A stretch of 64,000 nucleotides of DNA, taken from contig JANBVO010000027.1 in assembly GCA_030052745.1 (NCBI GenBank), positions 1 to 64,000 on the forward strand, read 5' to 3'. The DNA comes from Pleurostoma richardsiae (taxonomy: Eukaryota > Ascomycota > Sordariomycetes > Calosphaeriales > Pleurostomataceae). Below the pieces are notes generated by a model, which had not been told where the DNA came from, searched no databases, and saw nothing but the letters and a program-made list of their open reading frames with translations. Below are positions 11,047 to 22,222 of the stretch, in pieces; positions within the stretch are counted from its first letter, which is position 1; each line of letters opens with the position of its first letter. The translations under genes were made by a program, and so were the position numbers.

Positions 11047-13585
11047 ATGGGCGCCTACTCGGGCGACAACAGCACGTCTGCCACGCTCGAAGACCAGCCC
11101 TCCAGCCGTTCCTTCTTCTCCCGCTTCGCCCTGCCCATCCGCTCGCGGACGCGCAACCTCGCCGACTTCCACATCCGCCCCGCGGAGCCCCATCGCAAAT
11201 ACGTCGCCGGCGACCATGTGAAGGGCGCCGTCATCCTGACCATCATCAAGCCCATCCGCATCACCCACCTGACCGTCGCGCTGCACGGCTTCGTCCGGGT
11301 CTACAAGAACCCCGGCGCCGCCAGCGAGCCCTTCAACCCCGCCGAGGTCACCTCCGACGGCGCGTCGCGCTTCAAGTACTTTGGCAACGGCCACGCCTCG
11401 CTGTTCCAGGATGAGCAGGTCCTCAGCGCCGACGGCCGCCTGGAGCCGGGGAGGTACGAGTTCAACTTCGACCTCATGTTCCCACCAAAGGGCCTCCCCA
11501 GTAGCATAGATGTACGCATTACCACGCCGCCCTTGCCGCCATTAAATCAGCCCTCGAGACAGGCGGGAAAATCATACACTGACACGATGCTAGTTCGAGC
11601 GAGGCACCATATCCTACATGATTACCGCGACTTTAACGCGACCGACGTCTATTTCTCCGACGACGAGCTGCGAAAGGAAGGTCGAGCTCGTGGAACAGGT
11701 CGACATAGGTCCGCTCGCCGCCCCCCGACCACGCACCATCTATCTCGAGCCTATATCAAAGCGGTCAAAGAAGAAGCGGCCGGCTGCTCCGTCTGAGAAG
11801 GCAAACTCGAGCTCTACAACGTCGGAGGTGGCCGAGCCGGCGTCTGACCTGGACTCCACGCGCGCCGTAGAGACGTCAACAGAGGGATCCATTGCTGCCG
11901 GGGATGCGGCCGAGGACGCTCACACCAACCCTCGAAGTCCGCATAGCGACATCCGGAGCGAAATCAGCGGGGACAGCGTGGTCAGTGGCAGCACGGGTCC
12001 CGTAGGCGCCTTGTCGACGATACAGGGGCCGGGGGGCAAAACGCCGGCCCCAGAGGACAGGACAATAACCGCGACGATCGAGCTATTGAAGGGCGGATGC
12101 CTACCCGGGGACACGATCCCGGTCAGAATATCGGTTCAGCATATCAAGCGGATCAAGAGCATGCACGGGGTTATCGTCACGCTGTATAGGCAAGGCCGTG
12201 TCGACTCAGCGCCGCCACCGTCTCTCTTTACCAACTTGTCCAAGGAGGACGCGCGCAGGCTAGAAAAGGAGGAGTACTATCCGAGGTCTAAAACCGGGCT
12301 GGGCGGGCTGTCATTGACATCTGCCGGCTCCTGCAGCGTCTTCCGGAAGGACCTGTCCCAGGCTTTCAGCCCGCTGATCATCGACCCGGTGACGTTGAGC
12401 GCCAGCGTGACCACGCAGGTCCGGGTTCCGGAGGATGTCTTCCCCACCATCAAGGGTGTGCCCGGCGAGATGATCAGTTTCAGGTACAAGCTGGAAGTGA
12501 TCGTGGACCTGGGCGGGAAGCTAGCGAACCAGATCCAAGGAGGACAGAACCCAAGAGTAGGAGCACCGGGCGGGTTGATGATGCCGGGCAGACCAATATA
12601 CGAGCCGGGCGGCGGGGGCATTGGGGCCTGGAATGGCATGCTCATCACGACGGATCCGCTAAAGAGAGAAAAGGGGGTGATCTTTGACCACTTCGAGATC
12701 GTCGTTGGCACGTCCGACACCAGCCGGACAAAGGGCAAGGGGTTGCGTCCCTCGCCCTCAGTCCATACCACGTATCTGCCCGAAATTAACCCCTACGACG
12801 AGCACGAGCCGGGCTGGCACGGCGAGGGACATGAGGACGAGGCTTACATACCAGAAGAGCAGCCATACCACCCACCACCAGATGAGTACGGCCCACCCCC
12901 GCCGGAGCCGCCCCAGCAATACCCCTATTGGAATGGCCACGAGCCGCCGAGCCAAGCCCCCGCGCCATTCTATGTACCACCGCCCGAGGTCCCAGATGAG
13001 GCGGAGCTATCAGAAAAGGACCGGATACGGCGCGCTGAGCAGCAGCTACTGCCAAGCCAACCGCTACCTCCGACACCCCCAGCAGGCCCATCGAACCCGC
13101 CGCCGGACGACAACATCTACGACGCAGACAACGCGACGCCATCTGCGCCGGTCGTGCCCTCAGCACCATCCGCGCCAGCCCTCCACGACTCCCACGCCCT
13201 CCCCGGCCCCGTCCAACCTCCCGGCGCCGACGACGCGCCCTCGGCCCCAACCCTGGAGGACCTCTCCCCCGGCCCGGCCGCGCACCCGACGGACGACAAG
13301 CAGGAGCTCGAGCGGCAGCGGCTCATGGCCGAGGCCAGCGCGCCGCCGCAGTTCCCCGAGGACTACGACGCCGGCGTGGGGAGCAGCAGCGGCGGCGGGG
13401 CGGGCCCGAGCGGTAGCAGTCCCCAGCAACAGCAGCAGCAGCCGGACGCGGAGCCCTCGGCGCCGGTGCTCACCGAGGAGGACGAGTACGGCGGGCAGTA
13501 CGACGCGTACGGGTCGATTGGCGGACCGTCGCCGCACCGCGGGCCGGCTGGGCCCAGTGAGCCGCTGCCGAGGTATGAGCGGTAG
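11047..13585 (+). CDS. palF: Arrestin-related pH-response regulator PalF/Rim8
   Basis: Exons 11047-11511 and 11594-13585, with an 82-nt intron; the splice gives SSIDFERGTISYMITATL, a hallmark PalF sequence. The product is 818 residues. The N-terminal arrestin fold includes TRNLADFHIRP, YVAGDHVKGAVIL and PIRITHLTVALHG. An arrestin C domain follows at about residues 260-440, and then a long proline-rich tail. PalF binds the seven-pass sensor PalH at the plasma membrane and, once modified at alkaline pH, recruits ESCRT components that lead to PacC cleavage. The tail carries four PSAP motifs (residues 671, 677, 704 and 776) and ends LPRYER. An in-frame ATG at 10891 exists, but the added 52 residues look like leader, so I prefer 11047. 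It is not one of the transport arrestins: the domain sequence fits PalF specifically. Confidence 0.92.
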
Positions 13586-14253
13586 GGACCGGGAGACAAG
13601 AGAAGGGGTGTATGTTACTATGGTGGGTTGCTACTAGGCGGTGTTATCCAGAGGGGGGAAGACGTCTCTTGACGGATTGTGTATTGCAGAGAACGGGCGA
13701 GGTAGCTAGATGTGCCCGATGATTCCCACGATGTGAAGAACGAATGAAGATATAGTATTGTGTATCACGGGATGGTGTTCCGCATCATAGGCTGTGCTGT
13801 GACGGGTTAGCATTCAGTAAAAGTGTAGGGTAGCTATTCACACATGTCTGCTGCTGGTAGTATGTCTTGGTGGAGTGGCATACTCGCCATACAGCGTAGT
13901 GAGCAGTTGTTGTCCGTGTTGTTCGTATTCAGGGGTAGGTAAGCATGTTGCGAGGGTATAGCCAGACGGGCTAGGAAAGTAGGTAGCTTGGACCACCAGC
14001 AGGAATGTATAGTGCTCATAGCGACACTCTTCAGTACATGGATGCAAGATCTCCGTTGACAATGACATTGTAGTAACTCCAAACGAGGGTATATCTGCTT
14101 ATATCCGCGCCTTCCAGTCATCAGTGTTGAAAGGACAAGTAAACAAAAGAGATCATAAGATGCCCATTTCAGGGCCTGGACTTTTCCTGGTTTGCCTTCT
14201 ATCACCAGCTCCATGCCCCGATCAAGCCGCAACCTCTCTTCAACAGCAGCAGT
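13586..14253. other. Convergent 3' intergenic space
   Basis: About 670 bp between the stop codons of palF and the minus-strand membrane protein. It is richer in A/T than the flanking genes. No gene or clear regulatory element is seen. Confidence 0.55.
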
Positions 14254-16120
14254 CTAGAAATTCGTCGCAGGCGCATACCCGATATTACCACCGCCGCTCC
14301 CCCTACCGCCGCTCAGGTCCGACCCCGTCCGCCGATGCTGATAGCCCCCGCCCCACTCACCGCTCGGCCCCGGCCCGCTCCCCTCCACCTCATACCGCGG
14401 CGCGGCCTCCGTCCCGGCCACCTCCACCGGCGACATCGCCCGGCTCTCACCGCCGCTGCTCGGGCTGCTCGTGGCGCTGGCTCTCTTCGCCGCCGCCGCC
14501 GCCGCCGCCGCCGCTCCTGCTGCTGCTGCCGCTGCCCCTCCCTGGACGCTGCTCACCTGCGTCGTCCCCGTGTACGCGCTGTCGCTGCGCACATGTCCGT
14601 ACCCGTACTGCGGCCCCGCCACCAGCCCCGCCCCGAGCGGCTCGCCCTGCCCCACCCCGCCGGCCGTCGCATACCGGTACGCCCCGGCGGGCTGCAGCTG
14701 CGGGCGGGGCTGGAACGCGTCGCCGTGGTGGGGCGGGCTGGGCGCGAACTTGCCGGGCGGCGAGACCACGGGGAGCCTGGGCTCGCGGTGGACCACCGGT
14801 GGGTCGTAGCCGCCGCCGCCGCCGAAGTCGTCCTGCGCGGTGCGGGGCGCGCCTGAGCGCCGCCGGAGGCGCAGCCAGGCGATGAGGAGGGAGATGACGA
14901 TGAGGGCGAAGACGGCGGAGCCGACTGCAATGCCGGCGATGGCGCCGGTGGATATGCCATTGTGTGGAGGCGGGACAGAGCTTGACGTCGAGGTGGCGAG
15001 GGCGGCAGAGCGTGAGGAAGAGGAAGAGACTGACGAGGAGGAGGGCACAGTGGGATCGGCTGTCTCAGTGATGGTTCTGGTGGCTGGAGTAGGGGGCGTG
15101 ATGGTGATGGTGGACGTGGCTAGGACAGTGGTCTGTGCGTTGAGGATGACGGTGTTGGTCCGGTAGGCCGTCGTTAGGACAACGGAGGTCGACGGCTGCG
15201 TCACGGTGGTGGAGACAAAGCCGGTGATGTCTGTGGTCTTGGTCACCGTGACAGAGGCGGTAGACGTAGCGGCTGTGGCCGACTGGTCGGATTGTGTTGC
15301 CTGTCGAGGACGAAGAAGAGTGTCCTCGCTCAGTCGCAGGGCGGCATGAATCCCGTGAGGGTAGCGTATTGAACGCTTGAAGAGAGAGCCCAGGGAGTCG
15401 AGCGAGCGCCTCAAGACATTGGGTATCTCAGTTGCTGCCGGCTCTCTGACTTGATGAGCCTGCTGTATAGCGACTGCGGATGGGGACGGATCGACCGTAG
15501 TGGTGACGAAGACCAAGTCTGTCTGCGTAGCCGCCGCGCTCGACACCGTCACGTCTATGAGGGAGTTGACGGTCGATGTCAGGACGACATCTTCGCGGAC
15601 AGTGACCGTCCGAATTGCAGTGTGTAACGCTGTCACAAGGACCGTCTGAGTTGTCGTGATAGAGACTCTGAACGTTTTCCTTTAGCCTGCCCGACTGTTC
15701 ACTTTACAGAATGAGATGATCTTACGGAGCACGGTAGCACTTCCCACCGGAACAACTCTGCCCATCCGCACAGCAGCTGCTCCCGCAGCAGGTCGCCCCG
15801 GAAGCACAGCACCAGAGATTGGTACCGGTTGAGCTTTGGCAGCAGGTGCCGCACCCATTGCAGTAGTTGACATTGTTCCCGAAGCAATAATTCGTGCCGT
15901 TTGGAAGACAGTCTCGCGGCGCGAGCTTCAGGGGATGCTCTCGGTAGCTGGAGAACGGCTTCGTTCCAGCGATCGGCGGCACCGGTACCCAAAAGTCATC
16001 TAGAAGTTCGACGGTGCCGTTGCTGCGGTCCTCCTCCAGAAGAAAGTCAGCGATGGAAGACGCCATAGAGGCTGCTGTCTGTCCGAGAACAAGGACTCCT
16101 AGGCTGCCTAGGGCATACAT
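14254..16120 (-). CDS. Cysteine-rich, Ser/Thr-rich single-pass membrane protein (Mid2/WSC-like architecture)
   Basis: Exons 15726-16120 and 14254-15667, with a 58-nt intron joined in phase (CYRAP to VSITTTQTV); the product is 602 residues. A hydrophobic start (MYALGSLGVLVLG) looks like a signal peptide. Residues 71-128 contain 14 cysteines, including four CC pairs, resembling a small disulfide or chitin-binding-like module. A long Ser/Thr/Val-rich region follows. One membrane helix lies at about residues 370-395 (STGAIAGIAVGSAVFALIV), then a basic stop-transfer LRLRRRS. The cytoplasmic tail is Gly/Pro-rich and contains a poly-alanine stretch. The layout recalls fungal cell-wall stress sensors, but I recognise no named family. 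A wall-sensor or adhesion role is inference. The gene is convergent with palF. Confidence 0.85.
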
Positions 16121-17527
16121 TTCGACCGCATCTCAGACGAGAATCCTGGAGAAGAACGGAGACAACAAGCGGCAAAAGTGTTAGGAACGGCGTAGCGTGA
16201 CTTGGGCGAGATAACCTTATGAAGGCAGCCTTTCTTGAAGATGGAGAACATAACACGAAACTGCAGACGTGGCTGCAGGACTCGCGCGCCGCCTGGCGCA
16301 AGAGCGTGGGCTTTTGCAAAGGCTGAGGCAGACAGCACAGCAGACCTAGCTGCACATGCTTCGGCGGCTGCAGTAAGAGAAACTCTATGTCAACTATCAG
16401 ACGCCCACTTGGGCCAGAGGAGTTGGTGGTGGCGCGGATGATGATGTATCGATCCTGATAGGATACTTCCGGCCACCCAGTGTTCATCCAGCGGTGCGGA
16501 TCGCAGGCTCTGTACCATAATTACTCCACAGCCTGCTTCTGCCGCCGCCGCCGCTTACTCTTGATTCTTGGGTGCTGCAGCCTTCGGCATATTTGGGGAC
16601 CCCACGACAGACAGCCGGCCGATTATTCGGCATGGCTGATGCGGCACTTGGATGGTGATTCGGCAGAACCGCACACTTGCGAACGAAGTGCATGAGCTGA
16701 GCACCCAAGGAGCGCCATGCTCGGCCCTCCTTCAGGCCCGAAGTGCCCTTTTTGGGGAGGAGTCTGGAAATCGGCCGTGTTCCAGCCGTACCCTTCGAGG
16801 CCCTCACGGAACCTCTCAGACGGGTTCGTCCTCCACCCTTAAGTCGATGGTCCGAAACGTTACGTGCATCCTGCGATTGTAGGGCAACAAGAGGAAGCTG
16901 CTGCCGCTCTCACGTGTCGCTTTTCGACACGCCGTGTTCAAGGCTGTTGAAGGGGTCTCCGCTCTGTCAGGTTCTCCACGCCAGACTTGAGGCGCGAATG
17001 GATTCGGACCTGTCGAGCTGATAGTCCAGAGGCACCGCGTTGCAGCTGTCGTAGCTTCAACCGACGGCTTCGTCGCTAAGAGCTGAAATCGTCGAATCGC
17101 CGACAGCACACTTTCATGAAGGCATTCGCCCTCGAGACTTGTGGTTCCTTCGATGCTTCGAGCAATGTGTACCCCCAAAGCTCAGGTGTGGATGTCAGCA
17201 ACGATGTTAAGGAGCTGAGGGTGAAGAGGGCTCTGCGTACCGACATCCCATGAGTACGGAGTCCCTGCTATTGGGTACTTTTAAAAGCTGACGCGGAGTG
17301 GGGCATCGGGAGGTACCGAGAATTTCGACTTAATGTACCCCGCCATCGCGGTCGCGTCTAGAAACCACCCTTGTTATGTGCCACCGCGAGGAGCTTCGAC
17401 TGTTAGTTTGTGCCTGTCGCGGTTCCTTTGAGGCTGAAGGTTGGAAGAGTCGAATTCGAGTCGAACAATCCCCGTCTCTACAGGTCCTCGCTATCATAAT
17501 TATATACTGCGCATCTCCTGGCGCATA
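16121..17527. other. Divergent intergenic region before SLD5
   Basis: About 1.4 kb between the starts of the membrane-protein gene and SLD5, so both promoters lie here. Near SLD5 there is an ACGCGG at 17291-17296 and TCGCGT (complement ACGCGA) at 17352-17357, both resembling MluI-box elements. No coding frame is convincing. Confidence 0.5.
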
Positions 17528-18322
17528 ATGGACATCGACGACATCCTGCGGGAGGTCGACCCCGCCATCGACGCAGTCTCCCCCGAGACGCGAGATCTTC
17601 AGGCCTTGACGCGCGCATGGGTGGCCGAGAGATCAGCTCCCGAACTGCTCGAGTGAGTGCGATAGCTGTTTGAGGCAAGCATGGCCATACAGGGTTATTG
17701 ACTGTTCGCGCCAGATGGCCTACGGATGGGCTCTTCGAGCGAATCAACGACCGGATCAAAAGGCAGATCGAGAAGGTCGAGGAGATGACCGGCGACATGG
17801 ATCCAAAGACGAACTTCGCCCTTATCGTCATCCAGACAGAGCTAGAGCGGTATAAATACCTCGTTCGAAGCTATCTAAGAGCTCGCATTGCAAAGGTGCC
17901 TTGGCTCTCGCCTTTCTATCCTCCGCATCTGTATCTCGAGATCTAGCTGACTCCAATTCCAGATCGACAAGCACACGCTGCACTACCTGTCCTCGCCGCT
18001 CCTGCGTGCGCGTCTGTCTGAGACAGAGCTGGCTTATGCTACTCGCCACCAGGCACTGCTTCATAACCATTACCTCTCGTCGTTCCTCTCGTCATTCCCC
18101 CCAGCGTTGCAGAACCTGAACGACACGGCGGGTAACATCAGCATGATCGACACCCCTGATCTCGATACCGCCGTCTTTGTCCGGATGCTCAAGGATGCAT
18201 TGGTGATCGGCCACGGCACAGATGTCGATGCGGAAATTGACGGGAAGGATAGCGACATCCTCATCCTCCGATGGTCCGACGCGAAGCCTCTGCTTGACGC
18301 TGGAGATGCGGAGTTGGTATGA
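17528..18322 (+). CDS. SLD5: GINS complex subunit Sld5
   Basis: Three exons: 17528-17652, 17715-17895 and 17963-18322, with introns of 62 and 67 nt; both splices keep the frame. The product is 221 residues, the usual length for Sld5. The start [10 protein letters not shown] and the spliced [17 protein letters not shown], then [19 protein letters not shown] and [12 protein letters not shown], follow the alpha-helical N-terminal GINS domain. The C-terminal domain ends [20 protein letters not shown]. Sld5 is part of the GINS tetramer that joins Cdc45 and MCM2-7 to form the replicative CMG helicase in the nucleus. With CDC6 about 10 kb away, this window carries two replication-initiation genes, though they are not adjacent. 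Confidence 0.95.
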
Positions 18323-18797
18323 GATAACAGCTCTCCACTGTTTGATATGTGCTGTGGAGAAGACATATCCTACCCCGACTCTAGGGCCGTGACCCTTTTC
18401 GCCGAATGAACGATCACTGCGCTGTAAGACGCCTTCCACAGTCGCAGTTATCGGCCTACCCTGCGACGTCGAGATACTCTGCGAACGGGTTCGGGAGACC
18501 CGCCGCCCGCTTGAAAGCCCCTCGGCTGTCCCATGATGCCGGGCGTCCGTCCGGACTTAGACTGGCCAAAGTCCAGTTGCGCGCGATTTGCTGGCTCTTT
18601 CTTAGGTCGCAATGACTTCTAGCTCCACGAAGCCTCGCGCGACGGACTTAGTCGGTGTTACCAAACGGCGAGCAACAACATGAATGATACCGCCCCTGCG
18701 AGAATGACATCTATAAATGCAATTAGCATTGGTCTATACCAATTGCCTACGTCGCATAAGAGACGTTTCCTGTCTTGAGCAACATTCCCGAGACAAA
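18323..18797. other. Intergenic: SLD5 3' end and SDR promoter
   Basis: About 475 bp. It contains a TATA box at 18712-18718 that fixes the likely start of the following gene. No separate gene is seen. Confidence 0.6.
18712..18718 (+). promoter_or_regulatory. TATA box (TATAAAT)
   Basis: TATAAAT lies 86 bp before the ATG at 18798. It overlaps the region of an upstream in-frame ATG at 18717, which therefore should not be within the mRNA. This supports the shorter SDR start. Confidence 0.6.
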
Positions 18798-19541
18798 ATG
18801 GCCGTCCCCGTGCAGAAGTCAACGGTAGTCCTTGTCACGGGTGCCAATCAAGGCATTGGATTCGAGATCTCCAAGAAACTGGGTCTCGAGCATAAAGACT
18901 ATCATGTCATCGTCAGTGGCCGAAGGAAAGATGCCGTTGAAGAGGCGGCGGACAAGTTAGCCAAGTTGGGCTGCTCCGTCGAGCCTCTTGTCCTTGACGT
19001 AACCTCGGATGAGTCGATCGCACAGGCGGTTAAAACAGTCGAAGGTCGACATGGACGGCTCGATGTGCTAGTCAACAATGCCGGCATCTCAGGGGCTCGC
19101 GAGAAGTCGACGAGAGAGCTCTTCAATCGTATCTTGGACACGAATGTCAGCAGTGTGGCTATGGTCACGGATGCCTTCATCCCCTTATTGGGGAGGTCAA
19201 CGACAGGCGCCAAGCACATCGTCTTCATCACCTCGGGACTCGGGAGCCTCACCATGAAGAAGGACCCGAGCCACATCTGGCACAAGCTTCCATCAGCGTA
19301 CTACTCGACGTCCAAGGCCGCGCTCAACATGCTGGCCCTGCACTATGCGGTGCAGTGGGAGGTCGACCCGTCGTGGAAGATCAACCTGTACACCCCGCCG
19401 CACTGCGCGACGAACCTGAACTACTTCTCGGGGCCGGAGCCTGTCGAGAACGGAGCCATTGGGGCCTGCCGGCTGGCTACTCTCGGTCCAGATGGAGAGA
19501 CCGGGACGTTTACGGACAACGATGGGCCTGTGCCGTGGTAG
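18798..19541 (+). CDS. Short-chain dehydrogenase/reductase (SDR)
   Basis: A single exon encoding 247 residues, the size of a classical SDR. The cofactor motif TGANQGIG is at residues 14-21, NNAG near 93-96, and the catalytic YSTSK has Tyr169 and Lys173. A serine in ITSGLGS precedes them. Classical SDRs use NAD(P)(H) to oxidise alcohols or reduce carbonyls, usually in the cytosol. The closest general type is the fungal carbonyl reductase-like SDR; the substrate is not predictable. Start choice: ATG 18798 (MAVPVQKSTVV) sits just before the first beta strand, and the TATA box upstream rules against the ATG at 18717. The neighbours give no pathway context. Confidence 0.9.
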   Translation: MAVPVQKSTVVLVTGANQGIGFEISKKLGLEHKDYHVIVSGRRKDAVEEAADKLAKLGCSVEPLVLDVTSDESIAQAVKTVEGRHGRLDVLVNNAGISGAREKSTRELFNRILDTNVSSVAMVTDAFIPLLGRSTTGAKHIVFITSGLGSLTMKKDPSHIWHKLPSAYYSTSKAALNMLALHYAVQWEVDPSWKINLYTPPHCATNLNYFSGPEPVENGAIGACRLATLGPDGETGTFTDNDGPVPW

Positions 19542-21276
19542 CATCCCCGATGGCAGTTGGCAATGTAAGGGCGCGTATCTTCGGTGTAGAAAACAGCAAT
19601 ATGTGCTCCGTATGTGCACAGATTGTCACCCGAGTACTCCGTGCGAGTAGGTTAACATATCAAGACTTGGATGTATTGCACAGGACCAGCCCTCGCCTTC
19701 TGTAGTATAGAGCGAATCCATGCGATCTCGCCTTACTTTCCTACGCGAGATCTGCCAACACCTGCAAGTGTAATCTCCGCATTTTCTCGGGCCCGAAAAG
19801 AAGAGTCAACGACAAGGCCAACACCACTGCGTTTTACATACAGCCGTGTTAACGGTGTCGAAAACTGTACTATGCAGTAGTACACAAGCACACATTAATA
19901 CGGTGGAGCTCTCGGCTGCATTGTCAGTTGCGGAGAACCTGGGAGGTGCCGGCTAGCGCCAACCTTTTATTGATGGCTTGATGGCATGAAAAAGCATAGA
20001 AACCTGCTGCCTCCCGTTGGGTCTTGCGTGGCCTGCACGCAAACTAGGCACTCATATGGCATCGGGGAGAAGTGTTTTCGCCTCCTTATGCTCGTATTGC
20101 CGTCTATGTGTCCCCACACAGATTCAATGGATTGGGCGTGGCTGTGTGTGCAAACAGCCATTTTAGGAGCACTGCATAGTAAAAGGTACTCTCCGCCGGA
20201 GAACAGAAGACAAGCAGATCTCTCGATTCTCGACGTTGTCTCCTGGAGACGGTCGCTCGCCTTGTGCTGTGCGACTCGCCAGGTCGTCTTGGGTCATGCG
20301 GAGCGTATGTTTTGTCAATAAATCAAGAATGGGCGCCGTCGACCTGTCAGAAGACGATCGTCGATGTAGATCGCAGCAGCCAGCAGCTCGGCCGCTAGCG
20401 CTCTTGAACCCCTGAATCCACGGATCGGCAGTAGACACGAGGGAGCAACAGACGCGCCCAGCTTTGCTGGCGATTTTGACCAGTTTTGCCTCCAGACTGA
20501 GCCTGCCCTCTAGAGCATCTCTGGCTCAAGACTTCCAAAGAGGGAGTTTTCGATTACATCTCCCTTCCACAGCCTGGAATCTTCTACACTTCCAATACCT
20601 CCGGCGGGAAGAAGAAGATCGAAAGACCGCCTCCACCAGCCAATACTGCACTAAAAGGGTAGCGCCGTGCGGAGAGACATGGAAGGTCAGGAACACGAGA
20701 GGATCCGCTGAGACCGTCAGGCCTGGAGCATCATCTCCGCGTGCCGGTATTGGCCAATGCTGGGAGACGGTGCCAAATCCGGAATCCTCTCCTGGCCGAG
20801 AACCGTGACAGTCACCCGCAATTTAAAGGAGATTTGCTGCGGCTGGTGCCACCAGCTCCGGAGAACCCCTGTCTCTGCTGCTGGGACGCGGACCGACCGT
20901 TGGACACGGACGCGATGGGTCCATGGAAAAGCAAGGAAAAAGGAACCCCATACTGTGTACGGAGTGCTCGAGTGCAGCATTGATGATGTCGAGTAGCGCG
21001 CAGGAGTAATAGTAATAATAATAGCACAGCTGGGCAAAACCTGGGCGTGGCTTTAAAGGCGCCCGTCTGCCCCCGTACCACACCACATCACGCCTTTTGC
21101 TTCTCAACCTCCGTGGACATTCTTGCCCGTGCAGTCTCTCGCTTCTGCCTCCGTTGCTCTGTAGTAAAAAAAGCTTCTAGCTCACGCTCGTTCACACCGC
21201 GCCTAATCTGCGTTATTCTCGACTCTCGCTTGTCTATCGTTCTTATATAGTATCTTATCTAATACAGCCGCCCAAG
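19542..21276. other. Long intergenic region
   Basis: About 1.7 kb with no supportable gene. The right end (21120-21270) is pyrimidine-rich and should be the leader of the GPI-protein gene. The rest has short frames only, with unremarkable composition. Confidence 0.5.
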
Positions 21277-21937
21277 ATGCGCTTCACCTCCGTCCTCCTC
21301 GCCGGCGCCCTCGCCGTCCTGGCCAGCGCCCAGTCCACCAGCACCGGCACCACCGCGACCAGCGCCAGCACCGCCTCCGCCGACCCGGCGCAGGCCTCCA
21401 TGATCGCCTGCATCGACGCTTGCGACGCCGGAGACGTCGACTGCACCTCCAAGTGCATTGCTGTATGTCTGACGCAACCCCCTCATGCCAGCCAACAGGC
21501 GAGCGCTCTCGAGACATTCTGACGCCCCGGTCTTGTAGGTCCCCAACCCGAACTCGTCGCAGGTCAACGCCACCAACGAGTGCGTCGCCGCGTGCGACAA
21601 GGGCAACGGCACCGCCACCGACAACCTCAACTACGCCAACTGCGTCGACGGCTGCATCGGCAAGTACTACTACACCACGAGCGGCACGCCCCAGGCGACC
21701 GGCGCCTCGGGCAGCTCCGCCTCCGGCTCGGGCGCGGCGGCCTCCGCCACCGGCACCTCTGGGTCCTCCGCTTCCGGCTCGTCTGGCGCGTCCGGCACCG
21801 CTTCTTCCACGGCCACCGGTACCGGCTCCGCGGCTTCGAGTTCCAGCTCTGCGGGCGCTGCGGCGGGCCAGCTGCTCCGGACGGGATCGGCTGGTGTGGG
21901 TCTGCTGGGATTCCTGGTCGCGTTCATAGCGCTCTGA
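21277..21937 (+). CDS. Small secreted cysteine-containing GPI-anchored protein
   Basis: Exons 21277-21462 and 21539-21937, with a 76-nt intron; the product is 194 residues. The signal peptide is MRFTSVLLAGALAVLASAQ. The mature N-terminal part has eight cysteines in CxxxC pairs (CIDAC, CTSKC, CVAAC, CVDGC). A Ser/Ala/Gly/Thr-rich stalk follows, then a C-terminal hydrophobic tail (VGLLGFLVAFIAL) typical of a GPI-attachment signal. Similar small wall proteins are common in Pezizomycotina but have no defined activity. A cell-surface location is well supported. Any role in adhesion or surface properties is inference. The start codon is fixed by the signal peptide and a pyrimidine-rich leader. Confidence 0.87.
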
Positions 21938-22222
21938 CCTGAGTCCCTCATGACAAGTGTAATGCATGATGATGGAAGGCGGGGTGGAATGGAACGGGCT
22001 ATGGGGAGATTTTGGGACCGACATCGTCAGGATATTCACGGATAACAAAAAGCATGTTCTTGTTGTGGGGGCTGAAAAGCTGCTGCTGAGGAACTTGGAT
22101 ATTGGGATTTGTGGATCATGTTGGTATAATTGTAATGTCGTCACATAGCTCGGAATGCGAAAAAGTCCCGAGGAAGCTATTCGGCTTCCTGATACCCCTA
22201 CCTTGAACTGCGTCCTACGCCC

